Positions 6,080-8,537 of a stretch of 8,537 nucleotides of DNA are shown one piece after another. This DNA comes from Pseudomonadota bacterium (lineage in GTDB: Bacteria; Pseudomonadota; Gammaproteobacteria; Burkholderiales; Burkholderiaceae_C). Position 1 is the stretch's first letter, and the number at the start of each line of letters is the position of its first letter. Both the position numbers and the translations under genes were made by a program. The stretch spans positions 1 to 8,537 of the forward strand of contig JAEWVY010000277.1 of the NCBI GenBank assembly GCA_023396625.1. The letters are read 5' to 3'. Below the pieces are notes generated by a model. It was not told the DNA's origin and made no database searches. It saw only the letters and a list, made by a program, of their open reading frames with translations.

Positions 6080-6121
6080 TTGATGCAAGTCAATTTTTTG
6101 GATGGGAGGTCACGGTAAGCT
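6080..6121 (+). promoter_or_regulatory. FNR/ANR-type promoter of DUF2189-DUF2788
   Basis: TTGATGCAAGTCAA at 6080-6093 has both TTGA and TCAA half-sites intact with the correct 6-bp gap. A -10-like TAAGCT at 6116-6121 sits at the precise distance for a box centred at -41.5, predicting a start near 6128. Positions 6081-6093 differ by one base from 1949-1961 in the hemerythrin box. A run of six T at 6094-6099 follows directly. Confidence 0.65.
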
Positions 6122-6136
6122 CTCGCTCACCGTGAC
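6109..6136 (+). repeat. 28-bp inverted repeat over the DUF2189 -10 element and start codon
   Basis: GTCACGGT (6109-6116) pairs with ACCGTGAC (6129-6136), and inside that AGC (6118-6120) pairs with GCT (6125-6127) around a TCTC loop. One A-C mismatch interrupts an otherwise perfect 11-bp stem. It covers the predicted -10 hexamer, the transcription start and the GTG at 6132. It could be an operator for a repressor or an mRNA or DNA hairpin. No T-run follows, so it is not a standard rightward terminator. Confidence 0.6.
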
Positions 6137-6974
6137 GCATCCCGCTCCCGACTTTCCCCCTGCGCTGCGGCTGCCGGCGCAGCGCACCATCACTGCGGCC
6201 CGGCCCCTGCACTGGCTGAGCCTGGGCGCCCGCGACACGTGGCGCTGCGGCTGGCTCAGTCTGGCCCATGGTTTGGCCATCGCCCTGTTCGGTGCCGCGC
6301 TGTCATGGGTGGCATACGATCGGTTCTGGCTGCTTGTCGGGGCTTGTTCCGGTTTTCTGGTCATGGCCCCTGTGCTGGCCACCAGCCTCTACGCCATGAG
6401 CCGCGCTCTGGAACGTGGCGACCCCACAGGCCTGGCGTTGCTGCACGCCACCTGGACCCGCTGGCAACACGCGCGCCATGCCGAACCGGATGGCTACTGG
6501 GGTCTGGTGCGGTTCGGCTTGCTGCTGGCGCTGGCCGGCACGGGCTGGGTCGCGACCTCCGCCGCCCTGATCACCCGTTTCAGTCCCCAGCCAGTCCACA
6601 CCCCCGTGGATTTTCTCCAGCACGTCGTGCTCGCGCCTGGTTCCTGGCTGTTCGAGGTCTGGCTGCTCCTCGGCGGCCTGCTGGCCGCCCCCTTGTTCGC
6701 CTCCAGTGTGATGGCCATCCCCTTGCTGCTGGACCGCCGTGTCGGCCTGCTCCAAGCCGTGCTCGCCAGCTGGCAGGCCGTCCTGGTCAATCCTTTCCCC
6801 TTGGCCATCTGGGCGGCGCTCATCATGGGCCTGACCCTGTTGGGACTGGCCACCTTGATGGTCGGGCTGGTCTTCGTTGTGCCCGTTCTCGGCCATGCCA
6901 GCTGGCACGCGTACCGCGAACTGGCCGACGTCAGCGCCTTGCCTGAACGACTGCCCGTGGAGGGGACCGCCTGA
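6132..6974 (+). CDS. DUF2189 polytopic inner-membrane protein
   Basis: This protein of about 280 residues begins with a short basic cytoplasmic segment (RTITAARPLHWLSLGARDTW), followed by a helical membrane domain. Numbered from GTG 6132, hydrophobic stretches lie near 42-62, 65-86, 126-148, 168-200 and 222-256, which suggests five or six transmembrane helices. This pattern is typical of DUF2189, whose function is unknown; I recall such genes near cbb3-oxidase and FNR-linked loci. The start is uncertain. ATG 6102 would add 10 residues but has no ribosome binding site and lies upstream of the predicted transcription start at 6128. GTG 6132 fits the promoter better, with GGTAAG 12 bp upstream, but would be nearly leaderless. 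The stop overlaps the next start by one base (TGATG), so DUF2788 is translationally coupled. Expression is probably FNR/ANR controlled. Confidence 0.82.
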   Translation: MTHPAPDFPPALRLPAQRTITAARPLHWLSLGARDTWRCGWLSLAHGLAIALFGAALSWVAYDRFWLLVGACSGFLVMAPVLATSLYAMSRALERGDPTGLALLHATWTRWQHARHAEPDGYWGLVRFGLLLALAGTGWVATSAALITRFSPQPVHTPVDFLQHVVLAPGSWLFEVWLLLGGLLAAPLFASSVMAIPLLLDRRVGLLQAVLASWQAVLVNPFPLAIWAALIMGLTLLGLATLMVGLVFVVPVLGHASWHAYRELADVSALPERLPVEGTA

Positions 6975-7183
6975 TGTTCGGCTACTCGGAGGAGCAGATC
7001 GCCGGCTTCGGCCTGAGCTTTGGCATTGGCGCCTTCATCCTCTACATGCTGTTCATCATCGGACAACTCGCTTGGGAATCGAAGGCTGGCCGGTTCGGCA
7101 CCTTCGTGATGTTCCTTGGTCTGGCTTTCGGCATGGTGGGCTTTGTCGCCAAATACTTCATCAAGTGGTACCTCGGCCAATGA
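6974..7183 (+). CDS. DUF2788 small inner-membrane protein
   Basis: This 69-residue protein opens MFGYSEEQIAGFGLSFGIGA, which I recognise as DUF2788. It has two transmembrane helices, about 12-32 and 42-66, joined by a short polar loop (WESKAGRFG), and it ends after a positively charged KWYLGQ. There are no catalytic residues and no established function. Its ATG shares its A with the stop codon of the DUF2189 gene, and GAGGGGACC ends 4 bp before it, so the two proteins are probably made together and may act together in the membrane. The gene ends 29 bp before the FNR/ANR-type box of ubiM. Confidence 0.9.
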   Translation: MFGYSEEQIAGFGLSFGIGAFILYMLFIIGQLAWESKAGRFGTFVMFLGLAFGMVGFVAKYFIKWYLGQ

Positions 7184-7212
7184 ATGTCCCCGCCACGCCA
7201 TCTTGCCCTGTC

Positions 7213-7254
7213 TTGAGCAACGTCAACGCGCTGCCCGAGAGAGGCCGTTACGCT
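7213..7254 (+). promoter_or_regulatory. FNR/ANR-type promoter of ubiM
   Basis: TTGAGCAACGTCAA at 7213-7226 has perfect TTGA and TCAA half-sites with a 6-bp gap. A -10-like TACGCT at 7249-7254 is at the exact class II distance. With the box centred at -41.5 the start would be at about 7261-7262, which is the A of the ubiM ATG. No Shine-Dalgarno sequence lies just upstream of the ATG, in keeping with a leaderless message. Confidence 0.62.
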
Positions 7255-7261
7255 GGCATGC

Positions 7262-8464
7262 ATGGATTTTGACCTCGTCATCTCGGGCGCGGGGCCGGCG
7301 GGCCTGTGTCTGGCGCGCGCCCTCTCAGGCTGTGGGCTGCGCATGGCGGTGGTGGAGCCCCAGGCGCAGGCTGCGCTGCAGGCCCCCCCTTTCGATGGCC
7401 GCGAAATCGCCTTGACACAGCATTCGGTCCGGGTCCTGCGGGAACTCGACGTCTGGGAGCGCATCGACCCCCAGGACAGGTCGCCGCTGCGGGACGCCCG
7501 GGTGCTCAACGGACCCTCCCCCTTCGCCATGGTCATCGGCCACCAATTGGGCTCGCACAGTGAACTGGGCTGGCTGGTGTCCAATCACCTGATACGGCGC
7601 GCCGCCTTCGCAGCGGTGCAGTCCGCGCAGCAAGCCCATGACGACATCACGCTGCTGACCGGGGAAAGCGTGGCCAGCGCCCACACCGATGGCGAAGCCG
7701 CGCACGTGACCCTGGCCGGTGGCGCCACGCTGCGAGCCCGGCTGCTCGTGGCCGCGGACAGCCGCTTTTCCACCACCCGCCGGGCCATGGGCATTGCCGC
7801 CGATCACCATGACTTCGGCCGCAGCATGCTGGTGTGCTGCATGACCCACGACGCCGAACACCACCACGCGGCCTGGGAATGGTTCGACTATGGGCAAACG
7901 CTGGCTTTGCTGCCCATGAACGACGACCCCGTCAGCGGCGCGCACCGCTCGTCCGTCGTCATCACCCTGCCCGGCCCGGCCATCGATGCGCTGCTGAACC
8001 TGCCCGACGCCGCCTTCAACGCCGAAATCCAGCGCCGCTTCGTCCAGCGCCTGGGTGCGATGACCCTGGTCAGCACACGCCATGCCTACCCGCTGGTCGC
8101 GGTGTACCCGCGCCAGCTCACCGCAACGCGCTTCGCCTGCATCGGCGACGCCGCTGTCGGCATGCACCCGGTCACGGCCCATGGCTTCAACTTTGGCCTG
8201 CTGGGCGTGGATCTGCTCGCCACGCAGCTTCGAGCCGCCCAGGCCAGCGGCGGGGACATTGCTGCGCCAGCCTTGCTGGCCCGATACGAACGCATGCACC
8301 GCCGCGCCACGCGCCCCCTGTTCCTTGCCACACAAGCCATTGCCTGGCTCTACACCCGGGAAACACCCCCGGCCCGGGCATTGCGCGACCTGGCGTTGCA
8401 TCTCGGGGAGCGCCTCACCCCGTTCAAGCGGATGATCGCTGGCTCACTCACCGGCAGCCACTGA
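7262..8464 (+). CDS. ubiM: UbiM, FAD-dependent ubiquinone-biosynthesis hydroxylase
   Basis: This 400-residue class A flavoprotein monooxygenase belongs to the UbiH/UbiF/COQ6 group. It uses O2 and FAD to hydroxylate the aromatic ring of ubiquinone precursors. Visible motifs are the dinucleotide-binding GAGPAG at 9-14; DGREIALTQHS at 45-55; VLNG at 81-84; ADSRFSTTRR at 165-174 in place of the common ADG..S..R; and the second FAD motif IGDAAVGMHPVTAHGFNFG at 294-312. The AVGMHPVTAHGFN and ADSRFS versions are what I associate with UbiM rather than UbiH, UbiF or UbiI. UbiM enzymes are reported to vary in which of positions C1, C5 and C6 they hydroxylate, so the site here cannot be read from sequence. 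No membrane helix is evident; partner Ubi proteins act in a soluble complex. ATG 7262 is chosen from the FAD-fold N-terminus (MDFDLVISGAGPAG). It lacks a good ribosome binding site but coincides with the predicted transcription start. Confidence 0.9.
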   Translation: MDFDLVISGAGPAGLCLARALSGCGLRMAVVEPQAQAALQAPPFDGREIALTQHSVRVLRELDVWERIDPQDRSPLRDARVLNGPSPFAMVIGHQLGSHSELGWLVSNHLIRRAAFAAVQSAQQAHDDITLLTGESVASAHTDGEAAHVTLAGGATLRARLLVAADSRFSTTRRAMGIAADHHDFGRSMLVCCMTHDAEHHHAAWEWFDYGQTLALLPMNDDPVSGAHRSSVVITLPGPAIDALLNLPDAAFNAEIQRRFVQRLGAMTLVSTRHAYPLVAVYPRQLTATRFACIGDAAVGMHPVTAHGFNFGLLGVDLLATQLRAAQASGGDIAAPALLARYERMHRRATRPLFLATQAIAWLYTRETPPARALRDLALHLGERLTPFKRMIAGSLTGSH

Positions 8465-8481
8465 CACGGGGATCGCCGGAA

Positions 8482-8537
8482 TCAGGCGGTCACGGGAATG
8501 GCCAGATCTTCGATCTCCGCACTGGCCGCGCTGAGGG
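8482..8537 (-). CDS. C-terminal end of an unidentified leftward gene (partial)
   Basis: Read leftward, an open frame enters from the window edge and ends at a TGA at 8484-8482, giving a C-terminus LSAASAEIEDLAIPVTA. The third codon positions are mostly G or C, as expected of a real gene here. The tail is too short to assign a family. It converges on ubiM with a 17-bp gap and no visible terminator hairpin. Confidence 0.45.
   Translation of the reverse strand, partial: LSAASAEIEDLAIPVTA

Noticed and set aside
6102..6131. ATG at 6102 as the DUF2189 start
   Set aside because: It lies between the FNR-type box and the -10, upstream of the predicted transcription start, and lacks a ribosome binding site. 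It remains possible if another promoter exists further upstream.
7325..8401. A leftward open frame of about 350 codons opposite ubiM
   Set aside because: It is antisense to a clear flavoprotein gene, and its product is low in hydrophobic structure with no family motif.
1..8537. Mobile elements, CRISPR arrays, tRNA or rRNA genes, riboswitches
   Set aside because: I found no transposase, integrase or phage gene, no regularly spaced repeats and no recognisable structured-RNA sequence. Base and codon use look uniform across the window.

Overview
The window is GC-rich and tightly packed. It looks like a chromosomal segment of a facultatively aerobic or microaerophilic betaproteobacterium, probably Burkholderiales. 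I base this on base composition and on the combination of DUF2189, DUF2788, UbiM, a CopA/CopZ/CueR copper set and several FNR/ANR-type (TTGA-N6-TCAA) promoters. I see no rRNA, tRNA, CRISPR array, insertion sequence or phage gene. No homology search was run, so family names rest on motif recognition.

Layout. (1) 1-1885: the possible start of a divergent leftward gene at the edge, then a rightward Old Yellow Enzyme (NemA/XenB-like), convergent with a leftward hemerythrin-domain protein. (2) 1886-5062: a copper-homeostasis block. The leftward Cu(I) P-type ATPase copA and the rightward copZ-cueR pair diverge from a shared region holding two CueR-type operators, each with the 19-bp -35/-10 spacer typical of MerR-family promoters. 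(3) 5063-6035: two small envelope-protein genes, a DUF2892 membrane protein and a Spy/CpxP-like LTXXQ periplasmic protein with Met/Gly-rich ends. (4) 6036-7183: a DUF2189 membrane protein translationally coupled to a DUF2788 membrane protein. (5) 7184-8464: ubiM, a flavin hydroxylase of ubiquinone synthesis. The C-terminus of an unidentified leftward gene closes the window.

What ties the window together. Four transcription units (hemerythrin, DUF2892, DUF2189-DUF2788 and ubiM) each have an FNR/ANR-type box upstream. In each case a -10-like hexamer sits at the place expected if the box is centred at -41.5, which is class II activator geometry. The segment therefore looks like a low-oxygen regulon cluster interleaved with copper defence. 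Copper links the two, because high-affinity terminal oxidases need it and because Cu(I) is the dominant and toxic form at low oxygen. The predicted start sites also suggest that copA and ubiM are read from leaderless or near-leaderless mRNAs. All promoter claims are sequence inferences without expression data.
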